A stretch of 64,000 bases of DNA from Panaeolus papilionaceus (taxonomy: Eukaryota > Basidiomycota > Agaricomycetes > Agaricales): the NCBI GenBank assembly GCA_015501605.1, contig JADNRZ010000009.1:744001-808000 (forward strand), read 5' to 3'. Numbering within the stretch: position 1 is the stretch's first letter; each line of letters starts with the position of its first letter. The translations under genes and the position numbers were made by a program. This document shows positions 49,678 through 61,827 of the stretch, one piece after another. A model generated the notes under the pieces. That model had not been told where the DNA came from and did not search any database. It saw nothing but the letters and a program-made list of their open reading frames with translations.

Positions 49678-51290
49678 AAGCTTTTCCTTCCCGCTCCGGA
49701 AGGACGATGAGATCACACTTTTGAAGCAAAAACTTAACCTAGCAAGATTTCCAGATGAACTTGAGGGCGCAGGCTGGGATTATGGTGTACCCCTCGCTGA
49801 TATCCAACGTCTTGTGAAGAAATGGGCCTCCAATGAATATGACTGGAGGTCCGAAGAGAAAAAGTTGAATGATGACCTGCCCCAGTTTACGAGGGATATC
49901 GAGGTGGAAGGTTTTGGAGCGTTGAACATCCACTATATACACAAGCGAAGCAATATCGCAGATGCCATTCCGTTGCTGTTCATTCATGGATGTAAGGAAA
50001 TATCCCTAGTATTCGTGCAAGCAATAATGATGCTTATTATCACGCTATACAGGGCCAGGCAGCTTCATTGAAGTGCGAAAGATTCTCCCGTTGCTCGTTC
50101 AGGCATCCCCAGAACATCCCAGCTTCCATGTCGTCACATACAGCCTTCCCGGCTTTGGCTTTTCTGAGGCACCAAAAAAACCTGGATTTGAGCTCACTCA
50201 ATTCGCCGAGGTTAGTCCAAATTTGCGTAAAATGCTCTGCCCGGACTAAAGACTCTTCTCTTTGATAGGTCAGTCATAAGTTGATGATTGCACTGGGATA
50301 TAACGAATATGGTGAGGATAAGGTCTAGCATATCCAGCTGTTTGGCTAACAACCCCGCTCAGTGGTCCAAGGTGGTGACTGGGGACAATTTGTAAGTCCT
50401 CGCGAGCGTACGTTTAGATCTGTAGTCTAACTCTAACCGCGGCCTAGATTGCGCGCAGATTGCTCCGATCTTATGAACACAAACACGCCAAGGCATGGCA
50501 TACCAACTTTCCTTTGTAGGTTGCTAGCGTTCCACGTAACATCTTATGATTGCTAATCCACCCATAGGGCGCCTCCGCCACATCCCATCCATCGGCCCTT
50601 CCTTCTCCTATCGCACTTCCTCTGGGGCTACTCAGAAAGGGAAAAGGAAGGTCTCAAGCGCACGCAGTGGTATCAAAAAAAGGGCAGCGGCTATTTCGCA
50701 CAACAATCAACGCAGCCCCAGACTTTGGGGTATAGTCTGGCTGATTCACCTTCGGGCTTGCTGGCTTGGATTTATGAGAAGCTTATCTTGGGGTCGGATG
50801 AATATCCTTGGACGGATGATGAAGGTATTATTTCAATTCTGGCGCTCAGAGTTAATCGGTGCTCAGCTTGAACTTGTGGGCTGCAGTTTTAACATGGCTA
50901 TCTATTTACTGGTTCTCAAGAGCTGGTCCTGCGGCTTCTATTCGCATTTATTATGAAGTTGTAAATGCCAATCCCGGGATGCAGGCTGGCAGGGGCTTAG
51001 ATGTAACTACAGTCCCGATGGGACATTCTTACTTCCCCAAAGAGGCCATTCGCCTACCCAGAAGGTGCGTCGGTTATTCATGCGTGTTCATTCATTGGTT
51101 GACATTAATAACCTTTTGTTTTTACGCATCCACCAGATGGCTCCAAGCGCCAAATCTCGTCTTCGAATCAGAGCATGAACGTGGTGGACATTTTGAGACA
51201 CCCGATGCATTGGCTGGAGATTTGCGTCGTATGTTTGGAAGTGGGGGACCGGCCTTTGGTGTTGTACCTGGTCGAACTGGGTATGCGTAA
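49678..51290 (+). CDS. epoxide hydrolase-like protein, copy 1, start codon missing
   Basis: Alpha/beta-hydrolase with an epoxide-hydrolase N-terminal domain, like microsomal epoxide hydrolases. Visible blocks are [60 protein letters not shown] (oxyanion HGWP), [26 protein letters not shown] (nucleophile Asp), [18 protein letters not shown], then HSYFPKEAI and HERGGHFETPDA (catalytic His). All introns join in frame to the stop at 51290. The 5' end is damaged: against copies 2 and 3, the ATG exon start is replaced by unrelated sequence and about 5 bases (GAAGG) are inserted near 49698, shifting the frame. No in-frame ATG lies before DDEITLLKQK. It is either a recent pseudogene or uses an unseen upstream exon. 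Confidence 0.65.
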
Positions 51291-51756
51291 GGCTCGTGTA
51301 CTCAGGTATGTGCGTCTAACCACGAAGCTCGCAGGCGATAGAGCGAGAAAACAAGCTGCTAATGTCATTGTTGACAGGTCTGGGTATAAAGGGAACACAT
51401 TGGGTGTCCTAACCGAAACTTTTGCCAGTGTTGTAAGCTATCCTGCGAGGATGTATATATTTCTGAGATATATTCTCAGGTTATATGACAACAAAATGAT
51501 TCTTGATTTAATATCCCTTTCCTCGTTCATCGAGATCATTCCTGCTATTTATTCGACCGCTCCAAGACTTGAGTTCTTTAACGGTGGCGCTTGCTTCTTA
51601 GCAACACTTCTGAACTTTCATCCCACCTGACATGGTCAAGAAGAATACTAGTGGGACATTCATCTTCCCATCCCCAAGCGTTCTTTTGTTATAAGGCGTG
51701 TTTAACGCAAGGTTGGAACTGGGTTCAACCACTCTCATATTTTGACAGACTTGACA
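51291..51756. other. intergenic between hydrolase copies 1 and 2
   Basis: Contains the 3' flank of copy 1 and the promoter of copy 2. No further gene; open frames here are chance. Confidence 0.4.
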
Positions 51757-53373
51757 ATGACCAGCACCGAGAAGCCATACAAAATCCACGTTTCTGACGA
51801 GGAAATCTCACTGCTCAAACAGCGTCTCAAGCTCGGCAGGTTCCCAGACGAAATCGAGGGTGCAGGGTGGGACTATGGTGCCCCGCTCGCCGACATGAAG
51901 CGACTTGCACGCAAGTGGGGCTCTGGCGAATACGATTGGCGTAAAGAGGAGAAAAAGCTGAACGACACGCTCCCGCAGTTTACGAGAGATATCGAGATTG
52001 AAGGCCATGGAAAGTTAAATGTGCATTACATACATAAGAGGAGCAGTGTGCCGAATGCGATACCTCTCCTTTTTGTGCACGGATGTAAGAATGGAATATT
52101 TGTTTTGTGATTGCGACGATGGCTAATGGTTATTTGACTTGAATACAGGGCCAGGAAGTTTCTTTGAAGCAGTTGGGATTTTACCTCTCCTCGTTGAGAA
52201 ATCTCCGAACCACCCGAGCTTTCATGTTGTCACTTATAGTCTGCCTGGTTTTGGATTTTCCGAGGCACCAAAGAAACCTGGCTTCGAGATTCCGCAATTT
52301 GCAGAGGTTAGTCGATGTCATGTTATCAAAGTAATTGGACAAGAGAGCTGATGATCGTTATGGCACTAGCTCGGAAACAAGCTTATGCTTGCGCTGGGAT
52401 ACAACGAGTATGGTGAGCACCGCAGACACACTTGACTCTCTATTTTGCATACCTGGCTAATTTACTTGTTCAAGTCACTCAGGCCGGCGATTGGGGTCAT
52501 GTGGCAAGTACTGTTTTCCATAGCGACAATCTTGTTGCATTCCGCTAATCCAAAAACACATAGATTACTCGTCGACAAGCGCGCTTGTACGGACACAAAC
52601 ACGTTAAAGCATGGCATTCCAACTTTCCCCTGTCAGTTCTTCCCCTCCCAACTTCTAATACTATCATATCTTATCTCTTCTCAGAACCGAGTTTCCCCAC
52701 CCCCTCGACTCCCCTCTGGTGCGCGTCCTGCAGTACTCTGATAGAGAGCTGGAGGGCTTCAAGCGCACGCAATGGTACCAAGACCAAAGTAGTGGCTACT
52801 TCAAGGAACAATCGACCCAGCCTCAGACATTGGGATACAGTCTTGCAGACTCGCCCCTAGGATTGTTGGGCTGGCTGTACGAAAAGCTCATTGTTTGGAC
52901 GGATCAGTATCCGTTTACTGATGACGAAAGTACGTGTTCATTCCTTCCCGACTAAGAGTCTACATAACCCTGTTTTCGTGTCACAGTTTTGACGTGGATT
53001 TCGATATACTGGTTCTCCAGAGCTGGTCCAGCGGCGTCCCTCCGGATTTATCATGAAGTCGTCAAGGCCAATCCTACAGTGCTCACCAGTGACGAGCTTA
53101 CAACTGTGCCTATGGGGTACTCGTACTTCCCCAAGGAGCTGATCTGCTTACCCCGGCGGTAAGTACGTTTATTTGAGAACTTGGTTATGCGTTACTTAAA
53201 TCGATTTCAATAGATGGTTGAAAGCAGACAACCTGGTATTCGAAGCTGAACACAACGAGGGCGGTCATTTTGCGGCATTCGAAAAGCCAGAGAAGATTGT
53301 CGAGGACTTGCGTCGTATGTTTGGGAAGGGTGGTCCTGCGTATGGGGTTGTTTCAGGTAAGGATGGGTATTGA
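51757..53373 (+). CDS. epoxide hydrolase-like protein, copy 2
   Basis: About 400 residues in roughly nine exons. It starts [20 protein letters not shown]. Catalytic blocks are [51 protein letters not shown] (nucleophile Asp), [14 protein letters not shown] (candidate acid Glu) and [14 protein letters not shown] (His). The family opens epoxides by an ester intermediate on the Asp; substrate unknown. Compared with copy 1 and 3 the QGGDWG motif is QAGDWG, and the middle is rearranged ([20 protein letters not shown]). The intron after GHV (52504-52563) begins GCAAGT, a GC-AG intron, where its neighbours have GT. Ends ...VSGKDGY. Confidence 0.9.
52504..52563 (+). other. GC-AG intron in hydrolase copy 2
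   Basis: Begins GCAAGT and ends ATAG. The equivalent introns of copies 1 and 3 begin GTAAGT and GTGAGT. Splicing joins GDWGHV to ITRRQ in frame. Confidence 0.8.
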
Positions 53374-53718
53374 GTGCGGAGAAGAAAAGAGAAGGAAGTA
53401 AATCAACGCTGTACTTTTATATGTTCTGATATATAAAGTCTTCAAACCAGCGCCAGGACGCGTACCGTTTTAGGACGTAATTGGCGCGAGGGTGTTATTA
53501 TTTATTCGACGCGCATCATATTGCCATCAAAATAGAAATCAGTCTACGCGCCGCTTGCTTTTTCACTCACTGTCAGCTACGGTGACCTTGAAACGTTCAT
53601 TACTCACCTGACCCGGTCTCGGCTACAGATTCATCCTTCAATTTCCCATCCAACTTTGGTTTGACATGTGCTCTAGTTACCAGTTTGTGAAGACATTCCA
53701 CTACCACCACATCGCACA
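53374..53718. other. intergenic between hydrolase copies 2 and 3
   Basis: 3' flank of copy 2 and promoter of copy 3; nothing else seen. Confidence 0.4.
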
Positions 53719-55365
53719 ATGACCGACAACGAGAAGCCTTTCAAAATATCTGTGTCCGACGAGGAGATCGGTCAGCTGAAGCAACGTCTCAATTTGACTA
53801 GATTCCCAGACGAGCTCGAAGGTGCTGAATGGAAATATGGCGCACCTCTGGCAGACATCAAACGGCTCGTTCGCAAATGGGCCTCCGACGAGTATGACTG
53901 GCGAAAAGAGGAAAAGAAGCTGAATGATGAGCTCCCTCAATTCACTCGAGACATCGAGGTGGACGGCTTTGGGACATTGAACGTCCACTATATCCACAAG
54001 AAGAGTCCTGCAGCGGATGCCATCCCGCTCCTTTTTGTTCATGGATGTAAGCCGTACAACTTTGTTGCTACTGTTGGCGATGCTGAACAGCGCTTATTAT
54101 CAGGGCCCGGAAGCTTCATTGAAGTCCGAAAGATATTACCCCTCCTCGTTAAAGAATCCCCGGACTGCCCCAGCTTTCATGTGGTTACCTACAGTCTGCC
54201 AGGTTATGGCTTTTCCGAGGCACCAAAGAAACCTGGATTTGAACTCACCCAGTTCGCGGAGGTTAGTAACTTTCTTCTTCTTTTGCCTCAATGTAATTGA
54301 AAGGATTTGTATGTTCACTCTGAGAACAGGTTGGAAACAAGCTCATGATCTCGCTAGGATACAACGAGTATGGTAAGCATATAGTACACACGCGGCGTAG
54401 ATGCTCCACCCACATCCCTTTGCTCTTCAAGTGACCCAAGGCGGTGATTGGGGACACCTTGTGAGTGGGCTCCATCCAAAGATTTACCTTTTGATCTGGT
54501 TGGTTTAATTGACCAAAATGTAGATTACTCGTCGACAGGCGCGCATATATGGAGGTAAACACGTAAAAGCCTGGCATACCAACTTTCCGATGTCAGTATC
54601 TCGCATATATCAACTCGGGTTTACTAACTTATTATATGCTATCCCTAGGACGAACCCACCGCACCCAATTCACCGCCCTCTGCTCCTCTTGTCCCATTTC
54701 CTCTGGGGTTACTCCAAAAAGGAGAACGAAGGGCTCAAACGTACCGAATGGTATCAAGACGTGAGCAGCGGGTACTTTAAGCAACAGACAACTCAGCCCC
54801 AGACCTTGGGATATGGCCTCGCAGATTCGCCTGTGGGATTATTAGCTTGGATCTACGAGAAACTTGTCGTTTGGACAGACGCGTATCCTTGGACCGATGA
54901 TGAAGGTACGAATCGAGTTGCGAAAAAGATCTTCATTTTTGTTGCTCAACCAGTTTGTTCATAGTTTTAACATGGCTCTCGATTTATTGGTTCTCAAGAG
55001 CCGGTCCCGCTGCATCCCTTCGAATCTACTACGAAGTTATCAACGGCAATCCTGGTTTGCTTACTAGCATGGAGCATACAACGATCCCTATGGGTTATTC
55101 CTACTTCCCGAAGGAGTTGATTTCCTTGCCCAGGCGGTGCGTTGAACTAGCTACGTAACTGCTGCTGAAGTGTGTTTCACTCAACTGTCGTCATTCACAT
55201 AGGTGGTTGAGAGAGTCTAATCTTGTTTTCGAATCCGAACATGAACACGGTGGTCATTTCGCAGCATACGAGAAACCGAATGAGCTGGTGGGGGATTTAC
55301 ATCGTATGTTTGGGAAGGATGGGCCTGCTTTTGGCGTCGTACCTGGTAGAACTGGATACGCTTGA
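53719..55365 (+). CDS. epoxide hydrolase-like protein, copy 3
   Basis: Intact member of the array, about 400 residues, starting [20 protein letters not shown]. Blocks are [32 protein letters not shown] oxyanion region (HGWPGSF after splicing), [26 protein letters not shown] (nucleophile Asp), [51 protein letters not shown] and [14 protein letters not shown]. It is closer to copy 1 than to copy 2 in the cap region ([12 protein letters not shown]) and in the C-terminal VPGRTGYA. No disruption found. It ends 86 bases from the stop of copy 4, which is convergent. Confidence 0.92.
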
Positions 55366-55450
55366 GCACCGATGGGGCCAGGTAATGTCGAAGGAATAAT
55401 AGTTATTGTATACATATTCATACATGCACCAATGTCGGTAAACAGAGGTG

Positions 55451-57065
55451 TTACAGCTTGGCCCTGCCAATTTCATTGTCATAACCCGACTTCCCTTTGA
55501 CTACTTTATACGCAGGCCCGCCTTTGCCAAACATTTTCCTCAGGTCATCAACGAGGTCATTTGGCCGTTCATGGGCAGCGAAATGGCCGCCGCTTTCGTG
55601 GTCCGCCTGGAACACTAGATCAGGGCCCCAGAGCCACCTGAAGGCAGAATGGCAGCCATGTTAGCTTACGTCGACACGATTTAGTGCAAATACTACGTAC
55701 ACTTTCGGGACGAGAATAAGTTCTCTCGGGAAGAAGGATAGCCCTCGAGGAATAGTTGGAGGTGCTGTCGGAACGGGCATGTTCACGTATTCGTAATAGA
55801 TACGCACTGAGGCTGCTGGGCCAGCCTTCGAGAACCAATAAACTGATACCCAGGTCAACACTGAAGAACCAATTTCACTTGTTAGATGTCGGCGCATTAA
55901 TGTTGTCTTTATAACTCACCTTCGTCATCCTCCCAAGGATAACTATCGGTCCAATTGACGAGTTTTTCGTAAATCCATGCCAACAACCCAGCTGGCGAGT
56001 CAGCAAGACTGTATCCTAGCGTTTGTGGTTGCGTAGATTGTTCGGCATAGTAGCCTCTTCCCTGGGCAGTAAACCATTCAGTCCGCTTCAAACCTTCAAG
56101 CTCGCGAGGTGTATAGGAAGAGAGCTTGTCGGCCAGCCAGCGGCGGGTGGACCCCTTGAAGGTTGGTGGCTGGCTGAGTCAATACTACGTTAATAAATGT
56201 AAAGGAATAAAAATCGAGTATTTACTTGAATGGCTCTGGTCTGGGGAAGTTGCTGTGCCAGGCTTTGACGTACTTATCACCATAGGTCGATGCGATCTGC
56301 TTGGTGATCTAGAAAGATGTGTTTCGTCGGTTAGGATCTTGTCACTCCCAAGATACGATGCGCATATACCATATGACCCCAATCTCCTCCTTGAGTCACT
56401 ATCCATTTGATGAATATATTAGCTTTATTCTATGTATCCGTGCCCGCAAAGGCACATACCATATTCTTGGTAACCCAGCGAGAGCATGAGCTTGTTGCCA
56501 ACCTCGGCATACTGCTTCATCGCAAACCCCTTCTTGGATGGTCCGTCCGAGAAACCAAAATTCGGAAGGCTCAAAGCAACAACGTGAAATCCTGGATGCT
56601 CCGCAGATGCCCGTGTCAGCAATGGAAGAATCTTTCGTACTTCAAGGAAGCTTCCTGGCCCTATTATTCAAGAAATTGTGTTCATATTTGGGTTCTCTCC
56701 AGACGTGAAAACTTGAAATTCGACTCACACCCATGAACGAACAACAACGGAATAGCATTCTTCACAGTGCTCTTCTGATGCACATAATGAATCCCGAGGT
56801 CACCAAACCCGTCCACGTTTATCGTGCGTCTGAACTGAGGCAGCTCGTCGTTGATCTGCTTCTCATGTTTTCGCCAATCGTAACCGTCTTGCCAGCGGGC
56901 TACGAGACGTTTGAAATTAGCTAGAGGGACACCGTATGTCCACCCAGCCTCATCGAGCTCGTCAGGAAAAGTCGTGAGAGCGAGCTTTGCTTTGAGGGAT
57001 TGAATAACAGCATCTGGTATGTTGATCCTGAAAGGCGTTTCTTCTGAGACAGTGGTGGAAGACAT
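55451..57065 (-). CDS. epoxide hydrolase-like protein, copy 4 (inverted)
   Basis: Most diverged copy, opposite strand, about 410 residues. It starts [20 protein letters not shown]. Blocks are [93 protein letters not shown] (nucleophile Asp), [54 protein letters not shown] and [14 protein letters not shown] (His). The C-terminus is longer than in the other copies, ending DNEIGRAKL. Intron positions match the plus-strand copies, so all four descend from one gene. Intact by reading frame. Confidence 0.9.
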
Positions 57066-57717
57066 TGCGTACTAAAGGGTGTGGGCTGAATATGAGAGTT
57101 ACTACTAAGCACGCCCTAGATTACAAAGCTTGACGCAGGTCCAGTGAGAATAGCAAGGCATGGGTAATTGAGAATGAGAAGCAACCAAGTTTTCACAAGG
57201 AATTTTGATGAATGGTCAGTAAGTGACGCGTAGAGTGCTGCCAGTTAAAGCTCCACAGTCGAACGACGATGATGCATGATGCTTCATACACATTGAGCAT
57301 CGAATGTGTGTTGTATGAAAAGTGTTCAGTGTTGGATCGGATCGAACAGCTGCAAGTATTTGTTTGGATTACATCTCACCACTGCTGCAGCTGGGTGGAC
57401 TCCAACTTGGATAAATAACAGGCCCTCGAGACGCTGTATCTTTCTAACAATCTCGTAGAAGTGGTACGACTCGATGCCGACGGTAATTTATGACCGTAGT
57501 GGAGAACAATGACGGAGTAGAATTACTAAGAACTGTAGAAATAGTATCTCTAAAAATGTCCAGCGTCTGTATATATAGAAAAAGTCCGCCATTCTATTAA
57601 AACATGATCTCGAAAGTAAATTTTACGGTGGAGCAGCCTCGTGTTGAAGATAAATGTGAGGGCATCAGGAAACGAGTAATATTAGGAGCACAGCGCAGCA
57701 CCGACCGAAATACTAGA
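57066..57717. other. intergenic, no gene seen
   Basis: Upstream region of hydrolase copy 4 and 3' flank of the GH16 gene. Nothing recognised. Confidence 0.4.
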
Positions 57718-59311
57718 TCAGAAGCCGGCCAACACAGCTACCACAGCCAATCCCACCGCTGAAGAAATGCTCCACGTTGCGAGGTGACCAGCTCCACCAG
57801 ACTGACCCTTAGGAATAGCGCTGTTGCCGCCGCTACCTCCACTACCGCTGCTGCCGCTGTTGAGAGAACCCGCACTCGTAGCAGCAGGTGCACCACCACT
57901 AGAGCCAGCAACTGGCGAGGGGCTGATGATAGTGTTCGTTCCTGTCGCGCTAAATATACGCACTGATGCGATCTCGAAGAATGCAGTAGCATAATTAGCC
58001 CCACTTCCAACAACAAAATCCTGATAACATTGCCCTGAACAGGTTTGAGGGAAGATGGAGGGGGCACCCGCAAAATCTGCGGGAGAAAGTCAAGAAGACA
58101 ACAAGAGAGTAAAGTGGGTCGACGCACCTCCACAGAGCGTGATGTCGAAAATGAGTTGCTGAGGGGAGAAGAACTCTGAGGAGCTGCAGGTGGTTGAAGG
58201 CCAGTTTCCTACTGGTGGACCGAATGTCGACGTATCGATCGAGCTTGCATTCGACGAGAGCGCGGAAGGAACGTTGTTGCGACTAAAAAACCAGATTCTG
58301 GGGAAACATTAAGTTGTTAAGGTCAACACCTGCAGCTGAGGAAAGAAACTCACGAAATCCCAGTGGTAGCAAACTCAGTGACAAACACTCCTCCACCTGC
58401 CTGTGCAAAGCCTGCACCAAATGAGCCTGGGTTGGGGTCAGTCGTGATGCACCCTTGGTTCATATTGTCTTGGAAGGAGCAGTCGGACGAATTGATGAGT
58501 GGGGAGGACTGCACTTGTCCTGTTTGGGTGCATCCTGGCAAAGTGTGTAGTCCCATCTGGTTGTTGGTCATAAGGTTGACTCCCTCAAACGTGTCTATTT
58601 CTCTGATTACGAGGACAAATCAGTGATTTCTTTTTTTTTCTTCATCATTCGTTTAACCATGTGGAAATCCACTCACCCTCCTGCCGGCCAGGTCGGGGCT
58701 TGTGACCACCTAGAGTTTATGAGAATAAGGGACATCAAGAATTCGGAGTTGTAGCACACCATGCAGGCCATACAGAGCACTAGTAAACCTTCTTGTTAGC
58801 TAGAACTCCTATCGAGCACAAGAGTAAACTCACACCGAACGGAACATGAAGAATGTCTGCAGTCCAAACGCTTCCTACACTAAAACTATCGTTGGTCGTT
58901 ATCCGAACGGTGTTCCTCTTGATATTGAAGGGGACGTTGGTTGTATTGTCCACCTTAATGATAGCGTGGTTAGTATTAGGGTCTACGAACGCCAATTGTT
59001 GAGAGGCGGCCACAGATGCAGACACAAATCTAGGAGGCAGCATCGGTACACAGACGAGCGAGCCACCATTCCTGGCACTCACATAGCGTCTCCGTTTGTT
59101 AGATTGTCAACTGTTCAATTCAGTCAATATGTAGTCCACGACGGACGCAAAGTGAGAGCATACAATTGTTGTAGAACGTCCAATCATTGAAGAAAGTACT
59201 TCCAGAATATTCCTTGGTCAGATCATAGGTAGCGGCTCGCGTGAATGGTACAATGAGAAGTGTAGCAAGACTTGCAAATAATGCAGTGGGCAGTATCTTT
59301 TGCTGAACCAT
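57718..59311 (-). CDS. GH16 beta-glucanase, GPI-anchored
   Basis: Secreted laminarinase-type endo-beta-1,3(4)-glucanase of the cell wall. The signal peptide is MVQQKILPTALFASLATLLI...TRA. The mature protein begins ATYDLTKEYSGSTFFNDWTF, joined to YNNFDNLTNGDAIFVSASVA. The catalytic ExDxxE motif is in AGGEIDTFEGVN. Further blocks are HTLPGCTQTG, CITTDPNPGSFGAGFAQAGG, GISIWFFSRNNVP, NWPSTSCSSSEFFSPQQLIF and CSGQCYQDFV. The C-terminus has a Ser/Gly-rich linker and a hydrophobic tail (WSISSAVGLAVVAVLAGF) typical of a GPI-anchor signal. About eight exons. Similar to Phanerochaete Lam16A-like proteins. TATAAATA lies 61 bases upstream. Confidence 0.93.
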
Positions 59312-59371
59312 CTAGTTGAGGGTGATGAGGGTAGTCGATGAAAAGGTCAAAATACGCCGGGTCCTCGCTGT

Positions 59372-59379
59372 TATTTATA
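59372..59379 (-). promoter_or_regulatory. TATA box of GH16 gene
   Basis: TATAAATA on the minus strand about 61 bases before the ATG at 59311. Confidence 0.5.
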
Positions 59380-59846
59380 ATGACGGAGAAAACAAAGAAT
59401 ACCACCATGTAACCGGGCTGAATGTTCGAGGATTTCCGCGGTAGGATCGCTTCGAATTTAAATATAGCACAAGTGAAACGAGGGCAACATCATGTATGGA
59501 TGACACTGCTATTTTGTAAATAGTAAGATCTATTTCTGTTCAAGACAATAAGTAAGTCATAGTGCAGAGATAAACGATGCTTTACCTGTTCTGCAGCTTG
59601 CAATTCTAAGAGTCTTGGCATCGTTCTGAGTGTCGCCAGCAAAAGACTCTGGTGGTTCAGCGGCGCAAGCGACCAGGATGTGGAACGGGCTTTGGCGGCG
59701 GGTATAGCCGTGATCAGATCATATTTCCGATCACGGCATAGCATCTCGGCAGATGAGAGTCCTTCACGGCTCTCTTTCCGAACTTCAACCTGAACAAATC
59801 TACGACATTAAGGCTAATCAAGTCCAGGAATTACGACTGCTCTTAC
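59380..59846. other. divergent intergenic region GH16 / AKR
   Basis: Lies between divergent TATA boxes; the minus-strand frame 59490-59744 has no resemblance. May co-regulate the two genes. Confidence 0.35.
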
Positions 59847-59854
59847 TATAAATA
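59847..59854 (+). promoter_or_regulatory. TATA box of aldo-keto reductase 1
   Basis: TATAAATA 40 bases before the ATG at 59887. Confidence 0.55.
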
Positions 59855-59886
59855 TGGGGCTCCATACACAGTCATGATAAGCATAA

Positions 59887-61410
59887 ATGGCCTTTCTCGG
59901 AGCACCACCACCACCAACGACAGGTCTTGGACGTTACAGGCTACTTTCACCACGAGCTGGTGTTCATGTCTCCCCAATCCAGTTGGGTGGGATGAGCATT
60001 GGCGATAGGTGGGGTGATATCGGTATGGGAAGTATGGATAAAGATTCCAGTTTTAAGCTACTTGACGCCTATTTCGACAATGGTGGAAATTTTATCGACA
60101 CGGCCAATAACTAGTGAGCACGAGTTGCGACGCCTGACATGATCATTTGCAAACGTTACTAACATCCTGCTAGCCAGGATGGATCCTCCGAAGAGTTCAT
60201 TGGAGAATGGGCAGAAAAACGAGGGATAAGAGATCAATTATTTATTGCAACAAAGGTGCGACGGTGGATGGTGATACTGATTTTTGGTGTTGATGATCCA
60301 ATCTGCTATTCCCAGTACACCAATAATTTCAGGTTGCGAGATCCATCTATCGTAGACCACAAAATTTTATTTGCAGGAAATAATAGCAAATCCCTCAAAC
60401 TGTCTTTTAAGAAGTCATTGGAGAGACTTCGAACGGACTATGTCGATCTACTGTATGTTCATTGGTGGGATTGGGATACCAGCATCGAAGAAGTTATGCA
60501 TGCACTGCACAATCTTGTTACTCAAGGCAAGGTCCTATACTTGGTATGACTTAGTTTCAGCACCACCGAACATTTACTTATCGTCATTCAGGGCATATCC
60601 GATTCGCCAGCATGGGTCGTAGCGAAAGCCAATGCTTATGCGCGAGCAAACGCACTGACGCCTTTCGTCATATATCAAGGAAACTGGAACATCTTGGAGC
60701 GTTCGTTCGAACGCGAAATTATCCCTATGGCACGTTCGGAAGGTATATCAACATCTGCGCCATGTCTGCAAAAATATTCAACACACAGGTTGCTCATGAC
60801 TTGCCTTGTAGGGTTAGCCCTTGCTCCCTGGAACGTCCTTGCTGGCGGTAAATTCCGCACAGACGAAGAAGAAGCGAAACGATTGGAATCAGGAGAAAAT
60901 GGGCGGACCTTATTTGGTGGTGACTGGTTGAGAAACGACCGGGAAAAGGCCATTAGCTCCGCGCTCGAAAAGGTTGCCAAGGAAGTGGGTGCGACACACA
61001 TCACCTCTGGTTCGTTTCCTACTTTCATTTCACCACAGTTACCCCTTTTTTACGAGATGACATTACCTCAGTGGCAATTGCGTATGTTCTACAGAAGGTC
61101 CCGTTCGTGTTTCCTATCATCGGAGGCAGAAAGATCGAGCACCTACTCGCCAACCTCGAGGCATTAGAACTTACATTGACATCGGAACATTTCAAGTATC
61201 TTGAAAGCATTGTGTCTTTCGAACCTGGTTTTCCTAACAACATGATTGTGAGTATCATATTCGCCGTTTAAATTCCGGTCGTTGACGTATTCGGGTCATC
61301 TTTAGGGCGACGGTACTGCATACAGGGCGGTTTGGAGTGCGAGCGGGGCACTTGACCGTCAATCTGGCCTTGAGACTATTAAACCAAATACCACTACTTC
61401 TTCATCATAA
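59887..61410 (+). CDS. AAD-type aldo-keto reductase
   Basis: NADPH-dependent aryl-alcohol dehydrogenase-like AKR of about 385 residues in seven or eight exons. It starts [20 protein letters not shown]. The catalytic tetrad is visible: Asp in FIDTAN, Tyr in [11 protein letters not shown] (formed across the first intron), Lys in FIATKYTNNF, and His in [12 protein letters not shown]. Further family blocks are [84 protein letters not shown] and [11 protein letters not shown] (cofactor-binding). It reduces aromatic or other aldehydes; substrate not deducible. Intact, and the parent or sister of the pseudogene that follows. Confidence 0.92.
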
Positions 61411-61827
61411 AGTTGATATATTTTACTTCTTTCGACAAGCACATACGACCTTTCTTCATTGGGCCTGCTGTTAGGTTCTTAATATGCGAATCCGAGGGGG
61501 GTTCAGCTTAGGCGGATCTTGTAGCGATGTCACAGCAGTACCAGGGTCGATGGGTCAAAGTTGGGCCGGTCATCAAGGATGTTGCCCCTCATCGATTAAA
61601 AGGACATTGCGCAAACTGTTCAAAAGAAGACATGTCTAAGTTCAAGTCATATCATAATATGACTTGCTAGCCAGTACTCCGTCCCAGGAATCAACATTTA
61701 TAGGGCGAGGACGTGAATTCCCAGCATGCTGCGACAAACCTCCTCGCTCACTCGACCTGTAATTCTCAAATTTAGCGTAAATTCCATCGCTTTCCAGCAG
61801 CACCTACTGCCCCGACAACTATCAAAC
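61411..61827. other. intergenic between the two AKR copies
   Basis: 3' flank of AKR 1 and upstream region of the AKR pseudogene; nothing else seen. Confidence 0.4.
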
